From Gonapodya sp. JEL0774 (lineage: Eukaryota; Monoblepharomycota; Monoblepharidomycetes; Monoblepharidales; Gonapodyaceae): DNA of 64,000 bases. Both the position numbers and the translations under genes were made by a program. The notes beneath the pieces were generated by a model, which worked only from the letters and a program-made list of their open reading frames with translations, was not told where the DNA came from and made no database searches. The stretch is taken from positions 82,102-146,101 of the forward strand of contig JADIIX010000050.1 in the NCBI GenBank assembly GCA_027604505.1, read 5' to 3'. Positions within the stretch are counted from its first letter, which is position 1, and the number at the start of each line of letters is the position of its first letter. This document shows positions 1 through 11,588 of the stretch, in pieces.

Positions 1-1134
1 AGACGGCGTTGTGAAAGGAGGAACAGGGTGGGGTGTCCTGTTTGGCAAGACTGCTCGTGAGCAAAAGGCGCCACCAACATACCGCGAATCTGTGAGCAAA
101 GATCGGGGGTCAGATGGGAAGGAACGAGCGAAGCGGAGAAAGGATGACGTGCCGTCTGATGGTCAGTGGACATACTTCGGTTGGCTTTGCCGCGACCGGA
201 AATCATCCGCTAGTCCAACAGCTTTCAACTCCTCGACCCTGCTTCAGGCTCACATGCTCCACGACCCACTACTCTGGCTTCGTTCATTGATTTGAAATCT
301 CTCTCCGAAGATCGCACCACAGGAACCGCAACTGCAAGCAGTTCCTCAAAACCTTCTAATGTGAAACCAGATTCGGAATCACATATACCGAAAGATCAAC
401 GACTTTTTGCCTTGGAGTATGAGGTAGGTGTAAATGTGCTTGACTGCTAAATTCCAACAGTCGCTCATGATAACAATCTTCGTTTCTGCAACTCGGTTTG
501 GAAGTGCCCGATGGGCCACCGGTACCACCCCCACCCGCTAACCCTTCGTCCACTTCGTCCTTCCACTCCACCGACTGCGGGAATCGCCGGCCAGCGTCTG
601 GTTGATAAGGATTGGCCAATCTTCATTCCTTGTGCGATCTGTAGTCCGGAACTTTTGCAGGCTCTACCGAGCACCGAGAAAGCGCCGGTCCGTGTTCTTG
701 GCCGCTCCAGTGAGAAATCAAAACAAGGAACAGTGGTCGTGGCGCAATTAATGCGGATCAAGGTGTCTGTCGGAGAGTTGCAAGATGTTGTTCGACTGTC
801 ACCGACCGTTTCGGTGGGTTCATGTGCATTCGTCCAAACCTCTTGAAAAGTGTTGAATTAACCTAACGGTCTCACGATTATTTCAGCTATCTATTCCTGT
901 CCGAAATGGCTCAGGGGACACGAGTGCCAATCAGACCAGTCAGTCGTTTTCCTTTTCACCGACCACTGAATCAATTACTTTGCCACCTGGCACATCCACA
1001 GTTCTTCGCCTTCCTTACATATATGTGAATCCACACTCTGGAGAGCCAATTCGATGGCCTGTGAGTCCGTCCAAACGCCTGGATTTACACTCTGGGGCTT
1101 TCCTCCGTGCTGGTTGGCTGGTGTTGGGGGATTG
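1..1134 (+). CDS. 3' part of an unrecognised multi-exon gene
   Basis: Three exons can be joined. One ends at the GTAGGT donor near 421, a second runs from about 459 to the GTGGGT donor near 817, and a third starts after a pyrimidine-rich CAG acceptor near 888 and stops at the TGA near 1134. The joined protein has a Ser-rich stretch (codons near 283-420), a middle part with several Cys residues, then a stretch ending in LRLPYIYVNPHSGEPIRWP and an Ala/Leu-rich C-terminus. I compared it in mind with dynactin p62 and tectonic-type ciliary proteins and neither fits convincingly. The 5' exons lie left of the window or are not resolved: an open frame at 11-295 may hold one. No function is assigned. 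Confidence is for there being a gene here, not for exact ends. Confidence 0.4.
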
Positions 1135-1296
1135 AGGTTTGTATATACTAATGGCGACAAGCTACTCAATTGTTAAGGACTCCTGTAGTATACTCATGTC
1201 TACACCGTGATTGTACATTGATTATAAATCAGACCGTTGCTGGTAGATGACCAATTTCTCACCCGACCACGAAGAGGGCACTTGTGTTACATCTTT

Positions 1297-2640
1297 CTAT
1301 CGCCCCAGCATATTAAGTATATTCTCAAAAACTAGAAATGTCGCCGCGTTCACACATACACCCCGGGTGATGCACACTCCAAAACCATTCATGAATCCAC
1401 GCCATCCGAGTTCTGCATACGTTTTCCGAATGCACGTAGCAATTGAGGGGTATTTAGAGAAAGTAGGGTCTGGATGATCAGCCTTGATGGCGGAAGTACA
1501 ACCAACACGTTCAAGGAAAATATGGATGTGAGATTCTGACTGTTGCCATGCAAAAGCAGGAGGTACCTGTATCCGGGTTTTCACTACATCAATCGGATAG
1601 ACGGATCCCCAACTGTAAAAGTAATAAGGGCGTTTGAAGCCTGTCGGTACGCCGGGCGTAAAAGTGGAGAACCTGACACTCACTACGCTGCTCCTGATAA
1701 ACCACCAAAAAGCATAGCCGCAGAGCGAGGCAAATGTTCTCGCTTTTGAATTCCATTATTTAGCATGTAGCGTTGTGTAAGGTACTCGTACGTGTATAAG
1801 AAACAGACATAGCTTCCGCCGGGATGAGGTGTCGTGAGGGAATACAAACCGAACAGGTCATCGCAGTGAGCTCACGCTTGTACCTCACGCCACAGGGTTA
1901 CTCGGTAGCCCTTAAATACACCGGCAATGCCATGGTTCTTCCACATGTAACGAGCCACATGCACTGGTCCTTTAAAATGTGGTAACCCTGCAATCGCACT
2001 GGATGCCCTCGAGCGCTGTATCTGAAGCCGTATACGAATATGCTCGATCGGTGCCGTCACGTTAGTGATTGCAATTCCACTTGCGAGGCCACATGCGACG
2101 ATTTCCGACGACATGAGTGTTGCATCGGTCCGGCCAGGCCGACTTCGGAAATAGCGCTTGCAAACTTCGTTGGTCAAGAAGGAGGTCGAGATTGCGATAG
2201 GTTGTGTCACGAAGGGGAATGCGGAACCTATTGAAGTGTTGAACGGGTAAAGACAGGACCAGTTTGAGTCGTGTCAGCATCCGGAGGCAGCTCACCTTCA
2301 GAGTAAAACATTCTTTCCGTCAATACCGAAAACGAGAACCGGGATGGAACGAGACTCACCTTTGTAAAACGCGAGAGGACCTTCGAACTTCAGTATTTGC
2401 GATGCACAGTGGAAGGGGCCCTTATAAAGAGGAACAGTCCCAGCTGTCCCCGCAGATTGTATCTGCAGGCGAACTTTGACGGTATCAAAGGGCTAATGCG
2501 ATGAAGCGGGAATGAAGCATACTTCAAAAAATCCGATCCGCTCCGATCACAGCAGAATCAACTCACCGCTCCGACCAGAACCTGTGTGAAGCCACCCGCG
2601 GCTGATGCAACCAAATCTGATAAATTCGATCACGAAACAT
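1297..2640 (-). CDS. Mitochondrial carrier family protein (YMC/CRC-like)
   Basis: This is an inner-membrane solute carrier of the SLC25 family, which moves small metabolites between cytosol and matrix. Exons on the minus strand join in frame: about 2567-2640, 2360-2492, 1876-2227, 1684-1812, 1567-1612 and 1297-1482. All three repeat signatures are visible: PFDTVKVRLQ in repeat 1, APIEHIRIRLQ in repeat 2 and YPIDVVKTRIQ in repeat 3, each followed by basic matrix-loop residues. The RIRLQ form of repeat 2 resembles fungal Ymc1/Ymc2 and the carnitine/acylcarnitine-ornithine clade. Substrate cannot be told from the sequence. The start codon is not resolved: the first recognisable residues are a GGFTQVLVGA-type helix 1, and a tiny upstream exon is likely. 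The length of about 300 residues is normal for the family. Confidence 0.88.
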
Positions 2641-2644
2641 CGTG

Positions 2645-3617
2645 TAGGGAGTGAGATTTGTCCATGGACTTTGAAGGGAAAGTGCAGTTGGTAGTACAAC
2701 CTCGCGCCAATCTCGCCGAGTCATTCTTCAGCGAGTTCGGAATTGCGATCTGAGGTTCTGGTTGATGGGAATGTTGCAATCCTTCCTCTATCAGCTCTTC
2801 CATGGATTGACCAGCGGCGAATATAGATAGAGCTTCGATTTTAGAGTTCTTTGGATTCGTGAACAGCCGAATAGTTCATACATACATTGCCGAGTTTATA
2901 CACTCGTGCTATTTCGCCATCATAAGAATCCGAGCCGCGATCGAATCTCCCCATCGCTGCTTTCACGATGTCTCCAAAATCGAAGACCCCTGCGAGTTCC
3001 CCATTCCCTTCGGTTCGCACTCTCGTCGTTTCTCCTCCTCATCTCACTCCTCCACAACCCACGCCAGCCATTCGGGAACAAGAGGCCGCGGCGCTCGCCT
3101 TTTGCGATTATCTCACTTGACAATGTAGCTTTTCTCCTTGGACTGAACCAACTCCCGCGGACTCAACTAGCTCTCCCCTAGTCGTTTGTTCATCTCGTAC
3201 TGTTAAACTTCACTGGTGGTGCTCAAGGGTAAGTAACGAGGACAGCACTTAGCATCACGCTTTTGTGCATGTAGAAGCGGTGCCATGATGAGCACTTGCC
3301 ACACCGGCTGAAATGGGGGACACACTCAAAACACTCAGTAAATAGTGACAATTCAGCAGAGAAATGCTCTCTTTGGATTGCTTGTAAAGTTGGCAGTTTT
3401 TGAAGTGGTCGGTGGAAGTGAAGCCGAACCCGAACGCAAATTCCACCCAACATACTGGCCGATTCCCAGCGATCGGCAGCAGACGGGGAACGAAGTTAAT
3501 TGGAAGCGGGGCCCAGTTATCGGAGTTCGCTGTTGATCGGTCCCGGCCGTGCCTGGTGGAGTGTGTAGCCGTCGGGTTCGGGCGGGGATTGTTGAACACG
3601 ACTTCTTTGATAGGACG
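2645..3617. other. Intergenic region with one small ORF
   Basis: This is the space between the carrier gene (-) and the Pro/Ser-rich gene (+), so probably a divergent promoter region. A 50-codon ATG frame at 2968-3120 (+) encodes a Pro/Ser/Thr-rich peptide ending AFCDYLT. It has no recognisable domain and no GT donor before its stop, so it is either a short uORF-like frame or chance. I see no RNA gene or repeat. Confidence 0.4.
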
Positions 3618-6600
3618 ATGGTTCAGACAGGGCGGAGTGGGAAGAGCAGGCAGGGAGCAGCGAAGGGGAGCGGTAGAGAGGGAACGGATGGGCACAAAAT
3701 GCAAAGACAGAGAACGGGATCGGGGTTGAGTAGAGGTCGACAAGGACTAGGAGCGGACGCGCAGCACACAGTGCAGCCGCAGCACTCACAGGTGGTCCGC
3801 AGCAGGACATCTGTGTCGGCAGCTTCGGCGGTGTCGTCGCTCTCGCCACCGCCTCCGCTCGCCCGCAGACGATCGTCGGCAGCCCACACGATGCCCCACA
3901 CGATGCCCCACACGCCTAACCAGCCAACCCACGCTGCGATCCACACACAATCCGCCGCTCACTCGTCTCTCAGTCATCCCGCACTTCCTGCGCCTCCCTC
4001 GCAGCTCCTTGAGTCCTTGTCCCAACAGCCCCTTTCCCGTACCCCGCACCGCCTCCCGTGCCCCGACCTCGCTGCAAACTTCGCACGCCGAGCTGCCCTC
4101 GCGCAATCGTTGCGCAGTAGCGTCCTCGCTCCCTTTTCGGGCCCAAATCATCCGCCGCTCCCGCTGCCCTCACCCAAAGGTGCGGTCGTGCTCAACACCA
4201 TCCGTGCCAAAGACTCTACCACAGCGCATTCACACTTGCACTCTCCGCACTTTCCGTATCCATCTCACCCCTTTCACCTGACTGTTCTACCCTCACGCGT
4301 CGTCCACGCTCCACTCTCGCACCCCCCAACACGTGAGATCGCTCTCAAAGACATCAACACGCTCACCGCGTCCCACGCTGCATCTCAAGCCCTCATCAAG
4401 GAACACGCACTCCGCCTGAAGCAACTGAACACCGCAGCCACAAACTCGCACCGGCTCAACGGTGTTACCAACGATGGGAGTACGGCCGCCGCAATCGGCG
4501 GAGATCCGGAGTTGCCCGATCAATGTCTGTGGAAGCGTCGTGGGAAGGCCAAGAGTAGGGCGGGAAATGGCGAGAGCGACCGAGAGAGGGACCGTGACCA
4601 CACCACCACCACCACCGTCCCGCCCCCCCGCTCCGGCTCCAAAACCTTGACTTCCCCCAATCGTCACACCGCTTCACTCACCCACCCGTCACTGTCACCG
4701 TCGCTAAACCACGCACAAGCGCCACAGCTCCCGCTGACCGCGTTCGCCTCTGCCTCTGCCTCCCTCCGCCGCACCTCGGCCCCACACACGGTCCAGTCCC
4801 ACCACCCCTCTTCGGGCGCTCACTCCCTGTCCCTCCTTTCGCCATCCCGCCCATCCCATCCTTTCCCCGGCCTCCTCGTCCGCACAGCCTCCACGCCCAC
4901 AGCGACACCGACCGACCGGGACATCGACCGGGACATTGACCAGAACCGCCCCACCGTTTCCCTCCTGTCCTCCCACGGCCCCATATTCGGCTCGTCAAGT
5001 CACTCGCTGAAGGAGAGGGACGAGAACGAGAACGGCGGACGGGACGTGCTTGGCGGAGTAGGCGGTGCAGTGGAGAGTGATACAGACGGCCATGCGGACA
5101 CCAAGAACTACGGCCCTGTGTTCGTCCTCGATCCTCCACCACCTCCGTCTCCCTCTCATTCCAAGTCCCATTCCAATACCCATACCATCTCCCGTTCGCC
5201 TTCGTCCTCCACAACCAGCACGGTAACCCGCCCAGCCTCTGCAACCCCCCGTCCACCCCCTCCGCCCGCAACGTTCACCCGCTCACTCACCGCCTCGTCC
5301 TCTTGTGCTCGCATATTCCACTCGTCACCCTCCCCGTCCTCGTCCTTTTCATCCTCGCTCACTGTCCTCCGTCACGCAAGGTCCCACATGGGGTCTTTAG
5401 CGGCCGCGGGAGTGCACGAGAAGACGGGTGGAGCTGCAGGTGGTGGCGGGGGCGCGCAGGCCCATGTTACTAGCGAGACGACCCACGACGACTGCAAAAG
5501 GGCACACCACCACACCGAGGCACCCACCGCACCCACACCTGCAACTGCACAGACCGCCCTCGGCCGCACCGTGCTCGCCACGTCGCGGCGTGCCGATCTT
5601 TCCACCACCGTCATACCGGGGGCACCTAAGGATCCCACAGTTGCTGTGTCCACGTCCTCGCCCTCCCTCCCACGCGACTCATCCCCGCAACCCCAACCTC
5701 CGCACCACAGCCCTCGCACGCCGTTCGTCTGGCGCCCCGATCGGATCCTCGAAGGGTCCGAAGACACTCTCACGATCGCGGGCGCCGTGGCTGTGGCTGC
5801 CGGAGGAGTCGGAGTCAGTGTCCCCTCACCCCGCAGACACCGCGATCTCGCTAATGATCACGGGATGGCCGACGATGCAGCAGGATCGAGGGTGAAGTCC
5901 GCTCCTGTTGCGGGCGGTGGTAGTCGCGGGCCGTCGGAAGGAGACGTGACCAACGTGGTCCCGGTTGTGGCGAGACCGCATACGGTGCCCAGGGTGGGGA
6001 GAACCTGTGAGGGGCCTGTGTCTGTGTCTGTAGGAGACTTTGGCGGGGGAGGGGGAACGAAAGGGCGACCACAGTCCAGGCACCACCCTTCGTCCCCATC
6101 CCCATCCCCAATCCCTCCATCCTCGACCGTCTCGCTCACCTGCATGCCCATCACCCTCCCGCACTCTCCGTCATCCCCTGAGATTGTCGCACCCACTCCT
6201 CGCCGCGACTCGGCACCCGTGCCGGTTCTCCTCACCACGGGCCCGTCGAGGCGTGCGAGCGCGGTCACCTCGCTGCCCCATATGGGTGGTGTGCCGGTGT
6301 TTAGGTCCATCGTGGATGCGGGGGAAGAGATGGAGAATGGGCGTCTGGAGGGCGTGTGGGAGGATTTCGGAGGAGAAGGGGTGGACCGGGCGGCGAGTGG
6401 AGGCACTGGCACATCGGGATTCCCATCCCCTGTGTACGCGTCCGGTCATGGCCCCAGACTGCCCACGCGGGGATCTGCTCTTGGTGGTGGCTTGTCATTT
6501 GACGGCGATAGGGATAAGGCCAAGTCTCGGCGAGGTTCGGTCAAGGACGGTGCAAGGGGGTCTCTCGGTGGTGGTGGTGGGCTCGGGAATGGAATGCTGA

Positions 6601-8280
6601 GGCCAGGTGGTGGTGGGGGTGGCAAAGGCGCGTGGCGGGCGTCGGGGTTGCTGAATTTGGGGAGGACAGGGAGTGCCGTGGGGAGTAGGGGGGATTTAGG
6701 CGGTGGGTTTGGTGGGAGTAGGATGAACCTGGGAGGTACATTTGGCGGGAGCAGGATGAACTTGGGGGGCAAGGTGTTCGGGGGTGGAGGAGCGCCAGAA
6801 AAGAAGAGAACGAAGAAGAAGAAAAGGTGGGTGCCGTGTGGATCTGCTTTGGATTCAACACAGTCACGTTCAAATGTCTGGTTGTTCTCTGTGACTCAAA
6901 ACGTGTCACTCTCTTCCATCTCGTCCATGCCACCCCTTCCAAAGCCCCGCACCACCAGCAGATCTTAGCCCTTCCCTCCTTCTCATCCGCAGGATTCTTT
7001 CTCGACTCGCACTTCGCAATCTCTCAGACATTGTCACTCCGGAGATCCTCCACCGAGCACTCATACCTCCCCCCGACACGTACATCCCGCTTCCCAATTC
7101 CCCCCGCACCAAGCACCATCGCCCACCGCTCTGGGAGCGCTACGCGTCGGGGGCATCGGTGGACGCCAAGGGTGCACTCGAGGAAGCTGTGCTGGAGAGG
7201 GAACGACCGGCGCGTTGGGCGCTTTCAGGACGGAGAGAGGATGGAGACGCGGATCCGACACACCGTGCCATGCTTGCGAACGAGCGGGCGTTGGTTGTGG
7301 AGGAAAGGTTGAGGAAAAGAGGCAGGATGGGAAAGTATGCGTATCGGCCCGCCAGGGCAGGGGAAGGGTGGAGTGCGGCGGTTGACGGGGACGACGATGG
7401 CGAGGGGATGGAGGAGAGGGCCAAGTGGGTCGCGGTGCCTGCGAGAACCAGATCGTGGTGGGACCGAGCGGAGACGGCGAGATTTTCTGGACGACGGAGT
7501 GTCGCGAGAGAAAAGTACAAGCAGAAGGTCCGGTTCACTCGGACCTCTCCGGATTCGGACGCCACCAGTGAGACACCGCGAAGGGTGGTGCGGCTTCGAT
7601 CTGGGCGGATGCGGGACTTGGACGAGTTTGAGACGTTTACGGACCGGCCGAGCACCCAAGAGACAGCCAACAGGGTGACAGTGGTGACTGTGCCGCGAGC
7701 TGTGTCGGAAGAGCTGTGGAATTTGGAAATGGGTAGACCGGCCAGGGAGAAGGTTGTGGAAGCTTTCTTGCGGAAGGTGGATAAAGAGGCGGTTGAACTC
7801 AAACAGGGAAGATGGTATGTGGTCTGGTATTTTAGCCTCGGTGGTTGTCACCACCACACCAAATTACATAACATTGGCACTACTAGGTTCCCATCCCCGC
7901 CTCCAAGTCGTCAGCACGCACGGACAGATCGTGCGCCCACTGTGATTCTCCGCGTACAGTCGAAACGAAGCCCCCGATTCTCCTCGCCAGAGTCGTCTGC
8001 CGGGCGAGATTCGCACAATCGAAAGCAACGAAACATCATCTCTGACTTCCCCGGTGACGACTCCCACACACGGGCGCTCAACCACCTCTTTGGAACAGCT
8101 GGTACGAAGCTCTTCAGTGGAGGTGGGAGCCCGGAGCGAACACAGCGCCGCAGAGGAACACAGCCAGGTGCCCAAGAATTGTCGTTCTCCTTGACATTTG
8201 CTTCGGCGGTACCGGAGGTCGTGTCGGTGGGAGCGTACCAACAAATGAACTCGGCTCGATATCGTGGGGGCATTTCCTGA
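3618..8280 (+). CDS. Large Pro/Ser/Gly-rich low-complexity protein
   Basis: A very long open frame runs from the first ATG at 3618 (MVQTGRSGKS) to a GTGGGT donor at about 6827. It continues after a CCGCAG acceptor near 6992, and again after an intron of about 80 bp (GTATGT at about 7813 to TAG near 7890), to the TGA at 8278-8280. Joins are in frame at each step (KKKKR to ILSRLALRN; KQGRW to FPSPPP). The protein is about 1,450 residues. The first two thirds are Pro/Ser/Thr/His-rich with Gly-rich tracts and repeats of GGSRMNLGG type near 6700-6770. The last third is more ordinary, charged (Arg/Glu) sequence. No enzyme or binding domain is recognisable, and the low-complexity half looks intrinsically disordered. 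The GC content is far above that of neighbouring genes. The true start could be another in-frame ATG. Confidence 0.6.
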
Positions 8281-9282
8281 GAGCATTTTTTTAAGCGAGC
8301 ATTCAACTACTGTTTATTGATTGTGACTTTCATTTGGAATGTTGGCCAACATTGTTGTTGAGGCACGAACCCAACCTGACACCCCGTGCTGTGCACTCGT
8401 GACTTTTTCATTCTAATGAAGCGTACAAAGGGCCGAGAGTGTATAAACTTCAGTGCTCGTATCAGGCATTCTTACTGATTACCACGACAACGTCACGAAC
8501 GTTGTCTGGTGGCCATGAGTGGGCTGGTTGGGCAGCCGTTTGCACCTCTCCTCGGAGCGAAGTACCAATCCCGTCCATTTTTGAGCCCAGAACCAGGAAT
8601 TCCTTGGACTCTCAATAAAGATATTTGCGAAGCTTTGACCTGCCCCTCCGAGTTCAACCTGAGTTTCCAGTAACTCTATGACAAAAGCACTTTTATCAAT
8701 CAAATTCGATGCTTACAAGTTGCAGAGGGTGTGGAATCAATGCGGTCGAAGTTTTCCCAGAAACACAGTGGGCAACCTGGGCTCATACATAGTCCGGCAG
8801 CTGCGTGCACCCCCGGAGCAAGATGCACTCGGTCCATACCGATCAGCGTATATCTTTCAGCGTATATCTTGGTAAACGTCTGCCATACCAAACTATGTGG
8901 GAGAGGTTCCCGCTCTGGTGCATATTATTCGGCGCCAACTAACAGGGCTCACATGGAGCCCCTTCCTGCAAGATGAAGCAGAGTGTTCCTACAGACACTA
9001 TGAGTATAAGAGTACACATAAGATTGCATAATATGATGAACTGATAATAAAACAGAATGATTTATTTGAAGAAGGTTTCATGTGGGCAGCCTGAGGCCTT
9101 GGGAGGACAGGCCGAGTAACCGGCGGTCCCTGTTGAGCTGCACCTCAGCAGTCCATAGCATGTTGCGTGTGAACATGGGATGACTGTAAAAGACAGGAAG
9201 ACAGGACAGGACACAGGTGGACAGAGTCGAGTGGGCTCTGCTTTCCATTCAACTGATCCTCGCTTGATTCAATTCATCCTCC
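8281..9282. other. Intergenic region, nothing recognised
   Basis: About 1 kb between two plus-strand genes. Only short, non-conserved frames occur on both strands. The last 100 bases before 9283 presumably hold the promoter and 5' UTR of the LRR gene. I see no RNA gene, transposon or repeat array. Confidence 0.5.
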
Positions 9283-10603
9283 ATGTCTCCCTCAGTCCGC
9301 CTGCCTTTCTTGGCAATTGGTTCAGCGCTGTTGGCCGCCTCGTTCCCTTCCGCGTACTCTCAATTGTTGGCATCCGACTGCGCAGTCTGGGAAGACTTGC
9401 TGACTCGTGCTGGCTACTCTTACCCATGGTCAACTGGAAAGTGCTGTGACTACAACGCCGCCTCCGGTGGTTTCTCCATCTCGTGCACCAGCAATAATCA
9501 ATCCTCAAACGGAACCTACGGACCCTACTCCAGAATCTTTGCCGTGGAATGGATCACCTCCAGCTCTTATCGTCGGCTCAACCAAGAAATCCCTCCCTTA
9601 TCCACACTCACAGAACTCGAGGACCTGGAACTCCGCGGCGCTGGTCTGGTCGGATCCCTGCACGACGACCTTGCCACACTCGTCAAGCTCAGAGTTCTCG
9701 ATTTCACAAACAACCTCAACCTTACCGGTCCGCTCCCCAATCTCTCCCCGTTGAAAAATCTGACCTACTTCTCGTGCTTTAACACCTCCCTCTCGGGAAG
9801 CATCGACGGCCTCTTACCACCTCTCACGAGCTATTACTCTCGTTGTTATACCCGTGGATCGAACCTGTATTCCTGCAACGGGAGCTATCCTTATTATTGT
9901 TCCCCATGCTGCGACAAACTGTGCCCGAACCCACCGCCTCCAAGTCCCCCCCCTCCGCCCATACCCATCAGCACGGGCGGCCCTACGTATGAGGACCGTG
10001 TGATCGCGCGATACGCTTACGTGTGAGTGCGAGTGCACCTGCCCTTCTCGGAATGCTCGTTGCCGGGCCCGGGCGAAGCTCACCGGTGTCGCAATTTTTC
10101 GTAACCCAGGTTTGTGATTGTAGGGCTCTTCGTTGCAATTTTCGTAACCGCGTGTCTAGTAAGGCTTTGGAGACAAGCCCGTCTGGCGCTGTCGAACCGT
10201 GGCAAACCACCGTCGGATCAAATCGGTCGGTATTAGATCCACGACAGCCTCACACAGTACAAGCACTCTCCCCCGATCTAACAAGAACGTCTCTTTTTTT
10301 TACCGCTCCTATGGACCACTCGGTCACGCTTGTATTCCCCTATTGGTAGCCCTGGTGAACACCTCGGACACCCACGCGAGCACTTCGGACGCCCTCGCGA
10401 ATACCTTGGACGCCCCCCCACCCTACTCCAGATCTGAGCCACCGGTCACCTCACTACTGCTGGTACCCACGTACACGTCCCAAAGTCTCACCGGCCCTGG
10501 AGATCGCAGTACCGCCGTGGTGAATCCACCGACAGACGAGGAGGGTACCGGATCGGGATCAGGGGATCCGTCACCCAAAAATCTGCTTCCGCTGGTTAGT
10601 TGA
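9283..10603 (+). CDS. Secreted/membrane LRR receptor-like protein without kinase
   Basis: The ATG at 9283 opens with a signal peptide (hydrophobic core LPFLAIGSALLAASFPSAYS). A Cys-containing N-terminal cap of plant LRRNT style (DCAVWEDLL..CCDY) follows, then about three plant-type leucine-rich repeats (LEDLELRGAGLVGSL, LRVLDFTNNLNLTGPLP), a Cys-rich segment and a Pro-rich linker (PPPPSPPPPP). The first exon ends at a GTGTGAG/GTGAGT donor near 10024. After an acceptor near 10109 the frame continues into a transmembrane helix (VIVGLFVAIFVTACLV) and a basic stop-transfer RLWRQAR. A further intron probably spans about 10222-10348, after which a Pro/Ser-rich cytoplasmic tail with a PPPY motif runs to the stop at 10601-10603. 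The architecture suggests an extracellular ligand- or wall-sensing type I membrane protein. There is no kinase domain. The third-exon boundary is uncertain. Confidence 0.75.
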
Positions 10604-11588
10604 TCGTTGTGAAGGGGACCGTGATCCGGAGGAGTCGGGAGTGCTTTGACGCGGAAGAGAAGATATATTTCCGAGGGCATATGGTCTTTCTTTCATTGTT
10701 TTGTCAATCCGTGAGGACGGAAAGCACCGGTTTTGGGTTCGAAAAGTTTCATGTTTGGAGGAAGAGATGAGAGGTGTGGGACCACCGTCAGATCAGTATT
10801 TTGATATTTCTTGGTTCTTTGTTTCGGCGAGAGAGACAAGGGAGCGTCCGTGATCAGTACCAATTATGTTCTTCCTACTTTTTCTTGGCCTTTATTTTGT
10901 TTCGATTTTTGTACTCCGTCTCCATAATAGATGCTTGTCAACCCGTGATCGTAGGATCTCATCGTGCGACTTTATGACTAGGCGGCAATGAACGGACTCG
11001 CAGCACGTTGTGCCGACTGATGTCCTTCATCCCTGTTTTTGCGCTCCTGTACTTTGAGCCTGTGTCGAGTAGAGACACGCGTCTCTCCGTTCGTCACCGT
11101 GTGTCCGGATTCCCGTGTTGGTAGTATGGGTCGCGGCGGATGTCGTGCGGTTCTGGAACAAACTGGTCTTTGATTATTGTGAACGTTCGACCTTCTGGAG
11201 CGCCGGGTGGCTGTTCGTTCTCTGGTTGACTTCAGGATATCCGGCACGTAACTAAGCAAGCCATGGACCAGAGAAACGCATGATTTACTCGGTACGGTAC
11301 TTTGTAATGCTTCTAACCGAGTGTGTGTGTGCCTCTTTTCCATATTCCAAATGTTCAAGTTCGAAACACACTGGATTGCTTGGTCCGGCTGTTGTCCCAC
11401 AGCACGCCAAACCACCACAGAACCAGGAATGGCTTCCGGGACCAAATGAGAGAAGAACAGAAGGGGAAGAGAGACTAATGTCTAATTGGGATTGCAGTTT
11501 ACAGATCTATCAGAAATACGGCGCCATCTATTACAAGACGAAAGCGCAAGCGCAGCTAAAAATATCTTATACAGTCTGCAGATCCACG
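10604..11588. other. Intergenic region, nothing recognised
   Basis: About 1 kb between the LRR gene and the 3' end of the UDP-glucose dehydrogenase gene (convergent arrangement). Open frames here are short and show no conserved motif. It should contain both 3' UTRs. Confidence 0.5.

Noticed and set aside
1-1134. Dynactin p62 or tectonic-type ciliary protein
   Set aside because: Only scattered Cys and Pro similarities; the diagnostic motifs are absent, so it was left unnamed.
7140-7857. Minus-strand frames of 210-220 codons
   Set aside because: Ser/Arg-rich shadows of the GC-rich plus-strand gene, without own motifs.
10222-10243. 22-bp intron in the LRR gene
   Set aside because: It restores the frame but is below any credible intron size. 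A longer intron ending near 10348 keeps the same phase.
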